A DNA stretch of 64,000 nt. Source: Polaribacter sp. Hel1_85 (GTDB lineage: Bacteria; Bacteroidota; Bacteroidia; Flavobacteriales; Flavobacteriaceae). The stretch's first letter is position 1, and each line of letters begins with the position of its first letter. The stretch covers positions 1,183,001-1,247,000 of the forward strand of contig NZ_JPDS01000002.1 of NCBI RefSeq assembly GCF_000766795.1, given 5' to 3'. Position numbers and translations under genes: made by a program. Of this stretch, positions 24,428-33,604 are shown in pieces. The notes below the pieces were generated by a model. The model made no database searches, had not been told where the DNA came from, and saw only the letters and a program-made list of their open reading frames with translations.

Positions 24428-25828
24428 TTAAGCATTTAAAGGTTTTCCATCCCAAGCAGCTTTTGCAGCTTCTTTTACAGCTTCAGAATAGGTTGGATGA
24501 CCATGACAAATTCTTGCCAAGTCTTCTGCAGATGCTCTAAATTCCATGGCAACAGCAGCTTCCATAATTAAATCTGCAACACGTGCACCAACCATATGAA
24601 CTCCTAAAACTTCATCCGTATTTTTATCAGCTAAAACTTTTACAAAACCATCAATATCTCCACTTGCTCTAGATCTTCCTAAAGCTCTCATAGAAAATTT
24701 TCCAGATTTGTAATCAACTCCAGCATCTTTTAATTCTTGTTCTGTTTTACCAACAGCTGCAACTTCTGGCCAAGTATAAACAATACCAGGAATTAAATTA
24801 TAATCGATATGAGGTTTTTCGCCAGCTAAATATTCTGCCACAACAACTCCTTCTTCTTCTGCTTTATGCGCTAACATTGCTCCTGCAACAACATCACCAA
24901 TTGCATAAATATTAGAAATATTAGTTTGTAAATGATCGTTTGTAGAAACCTGTCCACGTTCGTTAACTTCAACTCCCACTTTCTCTAAACCTAAACCTTC
25001 TGTATAAGCTTTTCTACCAACAGCAACTAAACAATAGTCTCCTTTAAATTCTACTTCAACTCCTTTTTTATTGGTTGCTTTTACTACAACTTCATCACCA
25101 TTTCTTTCAACAGAAGTTACACCAGTACTTACGTTAAATTTAATTCCTTGTTTCTTTAAAACTTTTTGTAATTCTTTAGAAACATCAGCATCCATAGTTG
25201 GCGTGATTTTTGGAGCATATTCTACAACGGTAACATCTGCACCTAAACGTTTGTAAACAGAACCTAACTCTAAACCAATTACACCACCACCAATTACAAT
25301 TAAATGTTTTGGTACTTCTTTTAATTTTAAAGCTTCTGTAGATGTAATTACACGCTCTTTATCTAAAGAAATAAAAGGTAAAGTAGATGGTTTAGAACCT
25401 GTTGCTATAATGATATTAGTACCTTCAATAACTTCTTCAGCACCATCGTTTTTTGTAATTTTTACATGAGTAGCATCTTCAAAAGAACCTAAACCTTCAT
25501 AAACATCAATTTTATTTTTGTCCATTAAGTATTTAATTCCTCCTGTTGTAGTTTCTACAACTTTTGCTTTTCTGTCTACCATTTTCCCAAAATCAAAAGT
25601 TGGTTTTTCAACAGAAATTCCATGCTCTTCAAAATGATGCACAGCATCGTAATAATGGTGAGAAGAATCTAACAATGCTTTTGATGGAATACAACCAACA
25701 TTTAAACAAGTTCCTCCTAAAGTTGAGTATTTTTCTATAATTGCTACTTTTTTACCTAATTGTGAAGCTCTAACTGCAGAAATGTATCCTCCAGGACCAG
25801 ATCCAATTACAATAATATCGTATTTCAT
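24428..25828 (-). CDS. lpdA: Dihydrolipoyl dehydrogenase
   Basis: 466 residues. FAD-binding GSGPGGYISAVRASQLG is near the N-terminus, the redox-active disulfide is in LGGTCLNVGCIPSKALLDSS at about residues 40-47, the NAD-binding GGGVIGLELGSVYKRLG near residue 180, and the C-terminal interface has CHGHPTYSEAVKEAA with the catalytic His-Glu. It is the E3 subunit shared by 2-oxo acid dehydrogenase complexes. It is transcribed alone here, with no E1/E2 genes adjacent. Confidence 0.95.
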   Translation of the reverse strand: MKYDIIVIGSGPGGYISAVRASQLGKKVAIIEKYSTLGGTCLNVGCIPSKALLDSSHHYYDAVHHFEEHGISVEKPTFDFGKMVDRKAKVVETTTGGIKYLMDKNKIDVYEGLGSFEDATHVKITKNDGAEEVIEGTNIIIATGSKPSTLPFISLDKERVITSTEALKLKEVPKHLIVIGGGVIGLELGSVYKRLGADVTVVEYAPKITPTMDADVSKELQKVLKKQGIKFNVSTGVTSVERNGDEVVVKATNKKGVEVEFKGDYCLVAVGRKAYTEGLGLEKVGVEVNERGQVSTNDHLQTNISNIYAIGDVVAGAMLAHKAEEEGVVVAEYLAGEKPHIDYNLIPGIVYTWPEVAAVGKTEQELKDAGVDYKSGKFSMRALGRSRASGDIDGFVKVLADKNTDEVLGVHMVGARVADLIMEAAVAMEFRASAEDLARICHGHPTYSEAVKEAAKAAWDGKPLNA

Positions 25829-25964
25829 GAGTGCGTTTTGTTTTGCGTAATCTTTAACCTTTCGGTTTATTTTATGATAATAGTTGACAAAAATACGGAT
25901 ATTTTCACAGAATATAGTAAGAATTTAGTAGTTTTACCTATTAGAATAATTTAAAACTTTACCA

Positions 25965-26438
25965 ATGAAAATTCTTAAAAAAACATTACTAATACTACTT
26001 ATTATTTTATTGATTTTGCAATTTTTTGGACCAGATAAAAATGAAGGAGATTTAGCTTCTGTTAATGTTTTTATATCAGAAACGAATCCACCAGAAAATG
26101 TACATAAAATTTTAAAAGAAAGTTGTTTTGATTGTCATTCTAATAAAACCAATTATCCTTGGTATAACAAAATTACGCCTGTTAATTATTGGTTAGCAGA
26201 TCATGTAAAAGATGGAAAAAAACATTTAAATTTTTCTAAATGGAGTGAATATTCTTTAAAGAAGAAAGAACATAAAATGGACGAATTACATGAAGAAGTT
26301 GAAAAGAAAAAAATGCCATTAGATTCTTATACTTGGACACATTCTGAAGCCAATTTAACACAAGAACAAATTGATGTTGTGGTTAGTTGGGGTAAAAAAG
26401 TGCAAGCAAATTACAAACAACAAATGAATTCTAAATAA
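25965..26438 (+). CDS. Haem-binding domain-containing protein
   Basis: 157 residues with an N-terminal membrane anchor (LLILLIILLILQFFGP) and a single c-type haem motif CFDCHS at about residues 55-60 (ILKESCFDCHSNKTNYPWYN), typical of the PF14376 haem-binding family. It would sit on the periplasmic face with one covalently bound haem. Redox partners are unknown. Its stop directly abuts the TTG start of the glycosyltransferase gene, so they are probably translationally coupled. Confidence 0.85.
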   Translation: MKILKKTLLILLIILLILQFFGPDKNEGDLASVNVFISETNPPENVHKILKESCFDCHSNKTNYPWYNKITPVNYWLADHVKDGKKHLNFSKWSEYSLKKKEHKMDELHEEVEKKKMPLDSYTWTHSEANLTQEQIDVVVSWGKKVQANYKQQMNSK

Positions 26439-27677
26439 TTGGGTAAACAACAAGTTTTAATTATTGGTTATGTTTGGGTAGAACCCAATTCTTCTGCTGC
26501 AGGAAGTAGAATGATGCAATTAATAGAACAGTTTTTACAACAAAATTGGAAAATTACTTTTGCTTCTCCTGCTCAAAAAAGCGAAAATGCTTTGAGTTTA
26601 AATTCTTTAGGAATTGAGGAAGTTTCAATTGAGTTAAACAACACTTCTTTTGATAATTTTATAAAAGATTTGCAACCAACAATTGTACTATTCGATCGTT
26701 TTATGATGGAAGAACAATTTGGTTGGCGAGTTGCAGAAAACTGTCCAAATGCAATACGAATTTTAGATACTGAAGATTTACATTTTCTCCGAAAAACGCG
26801 TCATTTACAATTAAAAAAAGGAGAAAAATTTACAAATGAAGCGTTATTAAAATCTGATGATGCAAAAAGAGAAATTGCGGCTATTTTAAGGTGCGATATG
26901 TCTTTAATTATTTCTACTTATGAAATGGGTTTATTAAAATCTGTTTTTAATATTGATGAAAGTTTACTTTATTATTTGCCTTTTTTATTAAATAAAATTG
27001 ATGAAACTCAAGTTAAAAATTGGAAAACGTTTGAAGAAAGAGAACACTTTGTTTTTATTGGTAATTTCTTTCATAAACCAAATGTTGATGCAGTTTTAAC
27101 TTTAAAGACTAAAATTTGGAAGGAAATAAGAAAGAATTTACCAAAAGCAGAAGTTCATATTTATGGTGCGTATGCAAACCAACAAATAAATCAATTACAT
27201 AATAAAAAAGAGGGTTTTATAATTAATGGTTTTGCAGAAGATGCCAAAGAAGTTGTTAAAAAAGCAAGAGTTGTTTTAGCTCCTTTAAATTTTGGAGCAG
27301 GAATAAAAGGAAAACTTACAGAAGCAATGATTTGCGGAACTCCAAGTGTAACAACTTCAATTGGAGCTGAAGGAATGTCTGAAAGTATATTGTGGAATGG
27401 TTTTATTGAAGATGATTTTTCTGATTTTGCATTTATGTCTTCAGAGTTATATAAAAACAAATCAATGTGGAAGAATTATCAAGAAATTGGTATTGAAATT
27501 ATTAACCACATTTATGATAAAGAAAAAAATGGTTCTTTATTTATCAATAGAATAAAAGAAATTCAAGAAAATTTAGAAACACATAGAACTCAGAATTTTT
27601 TAGGAAGTTTGTTGCAACATCAAACTTTACAAGCTACAAAATTTATGAGCAAATGGATTGAAGCTAAAAATAAATAG
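26439..27677 (+). CDS. Glycosyltransferase, GT4-like family
   Basis: 412 residues from a TTG start that abuts the preceding stop codon. The start is supported by the immediate strand QQVLIIGYVWVEPNSSAAGSR. The C-terminal donor-binding half has FVFIGNFFHKPNVDAV, VHIYGAYANQQINQL, GFAEDAKEVVKKARVVLAPLNFGAGIKGKLTEAMICGTPSV, with the E-x(7)-E-like GTB signature. Two Rossmann lobes are as in GT-B enzymes. Acceptor and product cannot be read from the sequence. The upstream haem protein seems functionally unrelated. Confidence 0.85.
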   Translation: MGKQQVLIIGYVWVEPNSSAAGSRMMQLIEQFLQQNWKITFASPAQKSENALSLNSLGIEEVSIELNNTSFDNFIKDLQPTIVLFDRFMMEEQFGWRVAENCPNAIRILDTEDLHFLRKTRHLQLKKGEKFTNEALLKSDDAKREIAAILRCDMSLIISTYEMGLLKSVFNIDESLLYYLPFLLNKIDETQVKNWKTFEEREHFVFIGNFFHKPNVDAVLTLKTKIWKEIRKNLPKAEVHIYGAYANQQINQLHNKKEGFIINGFAEDAKEVVKKARVVLAPLNFGAGIKGKLTEAMICGTPSVTTSIGAEGMSESILWNGFIEDDFSDFAFMSSELYKNKSMWKNYQEIGIEIINHIYDKEKNGSLFINRIKEIQENLETHRTQNFLGSLLQHQTLQATKFMSKWIEAKNK

Positions 27678-27685
27678 GCAGTTTG

Positions 27686-27728
27686 CAGTCGCAGTTCTCA
27701 GTCAGATACTTACTGAAAACTGCGACTG
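27686..27728. terminator. Inverted repeat between convergent genes
   Basis: CAGTCGCAGTT (27686-27696) pairs perfectly with AACTGCGACTG (27718-27728) in the 55-bp space between the convergent glycosyltransferase and M3 peptidase genes. The loop holds CAGTCAGATACTTACTG, itself a palindrome. It may act as a bidirectional terminator, although T-runs are weak, and it also looks like an intergenic repeat unit. Confidence 0.65.
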
Positions 27729-27732
27729 TTTA

Positions 27733-29748
27733 CTATAATAAACCCGATCTTTTTAATAACGCATCAGAATTTGGTTCTTTTCCTCTAAAGCGTTTGTATA
27801 ATTTCATTGGTTTTTCTGTTCCACCTTTAGAAAGTACATTGTCTTTAAATTTTGTTGCAACTTCTTTGTTAAAAATGCCTTCTTCTAAAAAGTATTCAAA
27901 AGCATCTGCATCTAAAACTTCTGCCCATTTGTATGAATAATATCCAGCTGAATATCCACCTTGAAAGATATGAGAAAAAGCAGTGCTCATACAGTTTTCT
28001 GCAACATCAGGATATAATTTAGTTTCTTTAAAAGCTTCTACTTCAAACTCTTTTACAGATTCTATATCAGATGGGTTTTGTCCATGCCATTTCATATCTA
28101 ACAAACCAAAACTTAATTGTCTTAGTGTTTGCATTCCTTCATGAAAACTTGCAGATTCTTTAATTTTTTCAACATATTTCATTGGAATAACTTCTCCTGT
28201 TTCATAATGTTTTGCAAACAATTCTAAAGCTTCTTTTTCGTAACACCAGTTTTCTAAAACCTGACTTGGTAATTCAACAAAATCCCAAGAAACTGAGGTT
28301 CCAGACAAGCTATTGTATGTTGTGTTTGCTAACATGCCATGCAATGCATGTCCAAACTCATGAAACAAGGTTGTAACTTCATTAAAAGTCAACAATGAAG
28401 GTTTTGTTTCAGTCGGTTTTGTAAAATTACAAACGATTGAAACTTGTGGTCTTTCGTTAATTCCGTTTTTTATTTGTTGAGACTTGTAACTAGTCATCCA
28501 CGCACCATTTCTTTTTCCTTTTCTTGGATGAAAATCAGCATAAAAAACAGCAACAAAGTTTTCATTTGTGTCTGTAACGTTATAGGTTTTTACATCTTCG
28601 TGATATTTGTCGATGTTAAAAACTTCTTCAAATTTTAAGTCGAATAATTTATTTGCAATTTCAAAAACACCATCAATTACGTTTTCTAATTTAAAATAAG
28701 GTTTTAAAATTTCTTGGTCTAAATCAAACAATTCTTTCTTCAATTTTTCTGAATAATAAGCGCCATCCCATTTTTGAAGTTGCTCAATTCCGTCTAATTT
28801 TTTAGCGTATTTTTCTAAGTTTTTAAATTCTTTTAAAGCAGCAGGTTTTGCTTTTTCTAACAAGTTATTAGAAAATTCAATCACTTTTTCTGGAGTTTCT
28901 GCCATTCTTTCTTCTAAAACAAAGTGAGCATGTGTTTTATAACCTAATAAATTTGCTCTTGTATAACGAAGATTTACAATTTCTAAAACAATCTGTTCGT
29001 TGTTAAAATCATTGTCTTTAAAAGCTTTTTTACCAGCAGCAATTGCCATTTTTTTACGCAATTCTCTATTGTCTGCATAGGTTAAAAATGGAATATAACT
29101 TGGGTAATCTAATGTAAAAATATATCCTTCTTTTACTTTTAATTTAGCAACCTCTTTTGCTGCTTCTATTACACTTTCTGGCAAACCAGCTAAATCTTCT
29201 TCATTGGTTAAATGCATTTCAAAAGCATTGGTTTCTGCCAATACATTTTCACCAAATTTTAATGATAATTTAGAAAGTTTTGCATCAATTTCTCTAAGTT
29301 TATTTTTATCAACTTTATTTAAATTAGCTCCATTTCTTGCAAAACGTTTGTATTGCTTGTCTAAAAGCATGTCTTGTTCTGGAGTTAAATCTAAATTTTT
29401 TCTAACATCATAAACGGCCTTTACTTTTTTAAACAAGGCTTCATTTAAAGTAATATCGTTTGCAAATTCACTTAACCAAGGAGAAACTTCTTGTGCAATT
29501 TTCTGAATTCCTTCATTGGTTTCTGCAGAATTTAAATTAAAAAAAATACTGGTAATTCTATTCAGTTTTTCACCTGAAAAATCTAAAGCAACTGTTGTAT
29601 TTTCAAAAGTTGGTTTTACAGAATTATTTATAATTTCATCAATTTCTGCTTTGGCAATTTCAATACCTTTTTTAATTGCAGGTTTGTAATCATCATTAGA
29701 AATTTTAGAAAAAGGAGCTGTATTAAAATCTTGTAAAAGTGGATTCAT
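27733..29748 (-). CDS. M3 family metallopeptidase (peptidyl-dipeptidase Dcp-like)
   Basis: 671 residues. The zinc motif LFHEFGHALHGMLANTTY lies near residue 462 (HEFGH), with the downstream Glu in FVELPSQVLENW and the M3 signature SHIFQGGYSAGYYSYKWAEV near the C-terminus. The N-terminus (FNTAPFSKISNDDYKPAIKK) fits the Dcp/oligopeptidase A subgroup. There is no signal peptide, so it is cytosolic and degrades short peptides. The length is normal. It is probably monocistronic. Confidence 0.93.
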   Translation of the reverse strand: MNPLLQDFNTAPFSKISNDDYKPAIKKGIEIAKAEIDEIINNSVKPTFENTTVALDFSGEKLNRITSIFFNLNSAETNEGIQKIAQEVSPWLSEFANDITLNEALFKKVKAVYDVRKNLDLTPEQDMLLDKQYKRFARNGANLNKVDKNKLREIDAKLSKLSLKFGENVLAETNAFEMHLTNEEDLAGLPESVIEAAKEVAKLKVKEGYIFTLDYPSYIPFLTYADNRELRKKMAIAAGKKAFKDNDFNNEQIVLEIVNLRYTRANLLGYKTHAHFVLEERMAETPEKVIEFSNNLLEKAKPAALKEFKNLEKYAKKLDGIEQLQKWDGAYYSEKLKKELFDLDQEILKPYFKLENVIDGVFEIANKLFDLKFEEVFNIDKYHEDVKTYNVTDTNENFVAVFYADFHPRKGKRNGAWMTSYKSQQIKNGINERPQVSIVCNFTKPTETKPSLLTFNEVTTLFHEFGHALHGMLANTTYNSLSGTSVSWDFVELPSQVLENWCYEKEALELFAKHYETGEVIPMKYVEKIKESASFHEGMQTLRQLSFGLLDMKWHGQNPSDIESVKEFEVEAFKETKLYPDVAENCMSTAFSHIFQGGYSAGYYSYKWAEVLDADAFEYFLEEGIFNKEVATKFKDNVLSKGGTEKPMKLYKRFRGKEPNSDALLKRSGLL

Positions 29749-29834
29749 TTTTTTTTGTGTGTATAGAGTTCAAATATAAATATTCTATCAATTTAATAGG
29801 TGAAATCGGTATAAAATCTCTTTTTGTCGATAGA

Positions 29835-29856
29835 AAATTTCGCTTCAGCGAAATTT
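29835..29856. repeat. Perfect 22-bp palindrome
   Basis: AAATTTCGCT TC AGCGAAATTT lies between the M3 peptidase start and the LamG gene. It could be an operator or a short dispersed repeat. No partner copy was found in the window. Confidence 0.5.
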
Positions 29857-29929
29857 AACTCGTTGATTTTCATTTTGATGTTACTTTTGTTTACGCTTTA
29901 ATTGTAAAGTTTAAAAGAAAAACAGAATT

Positions 29930-32404
29930 ATGAAAAACATATTAATAATATTAGTTCTAATTTTAACGACATGCTATAGTTATGCTCAAACAGAAACAGA
30001 TGGGTTATATTTTGATGGAATAGATGATAATATAACAGTACCAAACACTTCAAATATTAATCAAACAACAACCAATAATAGAACTTACGAAACTTCTTTT
30101 AAAGTAATAGATGCTGGCTCTGCAACTAAACAAATTATTATGAAAGAAGGTGGAGGAACAAGAGCTGTTATTATATATGTAGAAAGTGATTATTTATATT
30201 TAGGAGCGTATAACAGAACTGATTATACACCTACATGGCAGGGTACTTTTTATAGAGAACCTATTCTTGATGATACTTGGTATCATATAGCTTTAGTTTT
30301 TGATGATGCGCAACCTGGAGTTGCTCCAATGACAGCTACAGCTAATAATGCCTTAAAATGGTACTTAGATGGCGTGTTAATGGGGCAAATTTCTGGGTAC
30401 CAATTAGGTAGCCATAACTCAATAAGACTGGGATATAAAAATGAAACCCTACGTTTTCCTTCTTGTGGTAGTTGGACGGCAACAGGTCTTTCTGAATATT
30501 GTTTTGGAACCATAACTAATGATACAGGGGGAAATGAATATTATTTTAACGGATACATTTGGGGATTTAGGTTGTGGAGTGATGTAAGAACACCAACAGA
30601 AATTGATGATTATAAGAGTGATATAATTACTACTGTTGGAACAGATGGTTTAGTAGCAGCTTTAGATGGAGATACTTTTACTTATTTAGATAGTTCTGAT
30701 GACCCTGTTGAAGCACCAGTTTCTGCTGCCACAACAATTATATGGAGTGCAACTGCTGGTTCTACGGATTGGAATACAGGTTCTAATTGGGAAGATGGAG
30801 TTGTACCAAATGTAGCTACAAAACAAGGAGCTGAAATACAAGTATCTGATAATTACCCTATAATAACTACTCATATTGTAACTGGAGATTTACTAGTAAA
30901 ATCAGGAGCAGAAATAACAATAAATAGTGGAGCTACTTTAGAAATTGCTTATGATTTAACAAATAACGGTACTATTTCTGTTGATGATACAGGTAGTTTA
31001 ATTTTAAGAGAAAAAGAAGCCTCTACAAGTCTAGGAGAATTTAGCGTTCAAAGAACGACACCTACTTACGCTGGTAATGATTTTTATTCTTATTGGAGTT
31101 CGCCAGTTATTAGTACAGATTCTAATATTGCAACAGTTTTTCCTGATGCAGAGCTTATTTATTTTTTTAATGCTATTACAGCAGGTTCTGATTGGGCTCT
31201 GAATGGTACGGCAGATTTTAATTCTGGTATAGGTTATGCAATACAAAATGAAGGAACAGGAGGACAATTAAGAACCTTTTCTGGAAACATTAATAAAGGA
31301 GATATTGTAGTAGATATATACAATACATCAAACCTTGCAGGTGAAGGAAGTGATGAAGTAGTTTGGTCTACAGAAGGTGATAATTTGGTTGGTAACCCTT
31401 ATCCTGCTGCTATAGATTGGGATTTAGTTATTACAGATCCAGATAATACAGAAATAAATGGAGAAATTTATTTTTGGAATCAAAATACTGCAGAGGTTGG
31501 TGAAAACAATGTATCTGATTATCTAGTATATAATTTAACTGGTGGTGCTTCAAATACAGCTACAGGTAAAATTGGTTCAGCACAAGGGTTTTTTATAAAA
31601 ACAGAAAGTTTAGAATCAGATTTAAAAATAACATTTAAAACTACACACCAAGTTCCTGGTGAAAATACAGTGTTTTATAGAAGCTCTAGCACGAATTCTA
31701 ATACTCAGAAAACAGCAGGACGTTCATGGTTTTCTTTTAATCATAATAATAAAATAAATACATTATTGGTTGGTTTTTTAGAAGGAGCTACCAATGAATA
31801 TGACAGATTGTATGACGCTCCTTTTGATACAAGTCAAAAATCAATAGGGTTTTACACTTTAGTAAATGGCTTGAGTAAAGCAGCAATACAAGGTTTACCA
31901 GAATTAAATGAAGATGAGGTAATTGTTGAAATGGGTTATGTTGTTGATGAAATGGGAGAGTATTCAATAGATATTAAAGAAGAGTATATTGATGAAGATT
32001 ACTATATTTATTTATTAGATACCGAAAAGGAAATTACGGTAGATTTAAGACAAAAAAGTTACGATTTTACAATTGAAACTACTGGAGAAAATAATACAAG
32101 ATTTAAAGTTATTTATACTAAAGAAGAAAGAAATTCTTCAGTAAAAGTATTAAGTACAGATTCTTTTTCTACTGACTCAAAAAACTTAACAGTATTTATT
32201 AATGCTGGAAAAGAACTAATAGTAGCTTATGATTTAGAAACTATAAATAAAGTGACTGTTTTTAATATACAAGGAAAAGAAGTTGCTGCTTTTTTAGGTG
32301 CGCAAACTAAAGATATTTTTAACCTGTCTAAAGGAGTTTATATTGTAAAAGCGACTTTAGAAGATAATAGAGTATTCAATAAAAAAATAGTGATAAATAA
32401 GTAG
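29930..32404 (+). CDS. Secreted LamG-domain protein with type IX sorting domain
   Basis: 824 residues. A signal peptide ends SYAQ (about residue 20). A LamG/concanavalin-like domain at about 22-245 starts TDGLYFDGIDDNITVPNTS and contains WYHIALVFDD and WKWYLDGVLMG-like strands. A strand-rich middle follows with SATAGSTDWNTGSNWEDGVVPN. The C-terminal about 80 residues (SVKVLSTDSFSTDSKNLTVF to GVYIVKATLEDNRVFNKKIV) form a T9SS type A sorting domain. It should be exported by the type IX system and attached or released at the surface. The ligand is unknown. Confidence 0.86.
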   Translation: MKNILIILVLILTTCYSYAQTETDGLYFDGIDDNITVPNTSNINQTTTNNRTYETSFKVIDAGSATKQIIMKEGGGTRAVIIYVESDYLYLGAYNRTDYTPTWQGTFYREPILDDTWYHIALVFDDAQPGVAPMTATANNALKWYLDGVLMGQISGYQLGSHNSIRLGYKNETLRFPSCGSWTATGLSEYCFGTITNDTGGNEYYFNGYIWGFRLWSDVRTPTEIDDYKSDIITTVGTDGLVAALDGDTFTYLDSSDDPVEAPVSAATTIIWSATAGSTDWNTGSNWEDGVVPNVATKQGAEIQVSDNYPIITTHIVTGDLLVKSGAEITINSGATLEIAYDLTNNGTISVDDTGSLILREKEASTSLGEFSVQRTTPTYAGNDFYSYWSSPVISTDSNIATVFPDAELIYFFNAITAGSDWALNGTADFNSGIGYAIQNEGTGGQLRTFSGNINKGDIVVDIYNTSNLAGEGSDEVVWSTEGDNLVGNPYPAAIDWDLVITDPDNTEINGEIYFWNQNTAEVGENNVSDYLVYNLTGGASNTATGKIGSAQGFFIKTESLESDLKITFKTTHQVPGENTVFYRSSSTNSNTQKTAGRSWFSFNHNNKINTLLVGFLEGATNEYDRLYDAPFDTSQKSIGFYTLVNGLSKAAIQGLPELNEDEVIVEMGYVVDEMGEYSIDIKEEYIDEDYYIYLLDTEKEITVDLRQKSYDFTIETTGENNTRFKVIYTKEERNSSVKVLSTDSFSTDSKNLTVFINAGKELIVAYDLETINKVTVFNIQGKEVAAFLGAQTKDIFNLSKGVYIVKATLEDNRVFNKKIVINK

Positions 32405-32414
32405 TAATTATTAT

Positions 32415-33026
32415 TTAATTGTAATTTTTATAATATCCAAAACCTAAAACAAGTCCTGCTCCTATGTAGGACTTTTTTGATATTGTACCATACAATTTAA
32501 AACCGCTACTCATACCAAATCCAGTCTTTTTTCCTATAGGAAATAAACCAAAGAGTTTCATTTCTTCTTTATCTGTATCAAACCAATGAAAACTAACCTC
32601 TAAAGGAAGACCAATAAAATTATCGCGACTAATAATTTCTTGATCTGTGTTATTTATTTCGTTAAATCTTATAAAGGAAATTCCTGTAGAAAAAGCATAA
32701 GAAAACCCGTTTTTTATGTGTCGTCTTCCATATAAAAAAGAATTTTCTGCAACGTTTACTCCTGTGTCTAAAACTGTAAATGGAAGAAAGAAAAAAACTA
32801 AAATGCCATCATCTTCAAATTTTTTTGATAAACTCCTTTTAAAAGTAAGCAAGTTTTTATTATGCTGATAATTTAATGAAAAACCGGCATTTACACTTCC
32901 ACCAGAAACTGAAGAGCCACCAATTAAGAAATCAGCATAAAAAATACTATTTCCTGCTTTTTTTTCTTGAGAATAACATAGGGTTGTAACTACAATTAAA
33001 ATTGCAGTATATAATTTCTTTTTCAT
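32415..33026 (-). CDS. Hypothetical outer-membrane protein
   Basis: 203 residues with a signal peptide (MKKKLYTAILIVVTTLCYSQ) and alternating hydrophobic strands (FYADFLIGGSSVSGGSVN, FSLNYQHNKNLLTFKRS, GAGLVLGFGYYKN) that suggest a small beta-barrel. No known family was recognised. It is downstream of purE on the same strand (15-bp gap) and convergent with the LamG gene (10-bp gap). Confidence 0.6.
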   Translation of the reverse strand: MKKKLYTAILIVVTTLCYSQEKKAGNSIFYADFLIGGSSVSGGSVNAGFSLNYQHNKNLLTFKRSLSKKFEDDGILVFFFLPFTVLDTGVNVAENSFLYGRRHIKNGFSYAFSTGISFIRFNEINNTDQEIISRDNFIGLPLEVSFHWFDTDKEEMKLFGLFPIGKKTGFGMSSGFKLYGTISKKSYIGAGLVLGFGYYKNYN

Positions 33027-33041
33027 TCTCTAAAGATAACA

Positions 33042-33521
33042 TTATTTCCTAACACGTTCAGAAGCTTTTTCAACTTTTAACTTTAAACCTTCTTTGTAAG
33101 CAACAATTTTATCTAAAACACATTTGTCTGAAGCTCCAATTATTTGAGCTGCTAAAATACCCGCATTTTTTGCTCCATCTAAAGCTACAGTAGCAACAGG
33201 AACTCCACCAGGCATTTGCAAAATTGACAAAACAGAATCCCAACCATCTATAGAATTTCTACTTTTTACAGGAACACCAATAATAGGCAAAGGACTCATA
33301 GAAGCGACCATTCCTGGTAAATGAGCAGCACCTCCAGCACCAGCAATAATTACTTTAATGCCTCTTTTGTGTGCGTTTTTAGAATAATCAACTAGTTTTT
33401 CTGGAGTTCTGTGAGCAGAAACAATATCTACCTCAATTTGTATGTCAAAACTCTCTAAAATATCTATTGCTTCTTGCATTATTGGAAGATCAGAATCACT
33501 TCCCATTATTATTCCTACCAT
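33042..33521 (-). CDS. purE: N5-carboxyaminoimidazole ribonucleotide mutase
   Basis: 159 residues from the ATG at 33521. A longer frame to 33584 would run back through hairpin repeats and gives no PurE-like sequence. The start VGIIMGSDSDLPIMQEAI with the catalytic SDSD and then VSAHRTPEKLVDYSK, GAGGAAHLPGMVAS and PVKSRNSIDGWDSVLSI are diagnostic of PurE class I. It interconverts N5-CAIR and CAIR in purine synthesis. It is downstream of purK, with a repeat-containing 83-bp gap. Confidence 0.93.
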   Translation of the reverse strand: MVGIIMGSDSDLPIMQEAIDILESFDIQIEVDIVSAHRTPEKLVDYSKNAHKRGIKVIIAGAGGAAHLPGMVASMSPLPIIGVPVKSRNSIDGWDSVLSILQMPGGVPVATVALDGAKNAGILAAQIIGASDKCVLDKIVAYKEGLKLKVEKASERVRK

Positions 33522-33604
33522 AATTATTTTTTTATTCTGAACTTGTTTCAGAATCTGTTTCTTATTTATAAGAAGCTGAATCAAGTTCAGCTTTAGAGTA
33601 ATTG

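Noticed and set aside
27686..27728. A REP-type mobile repeat
   Set aside because: Only one copy is visible in the window and its place between convergent genes fits a terminator better.
33522..33584. N-terminal extension of purE to 33584
   Set aside because: The added residues come from hairpin repeats and do not resemble PurE, which begins at VGIIMGSDSD.
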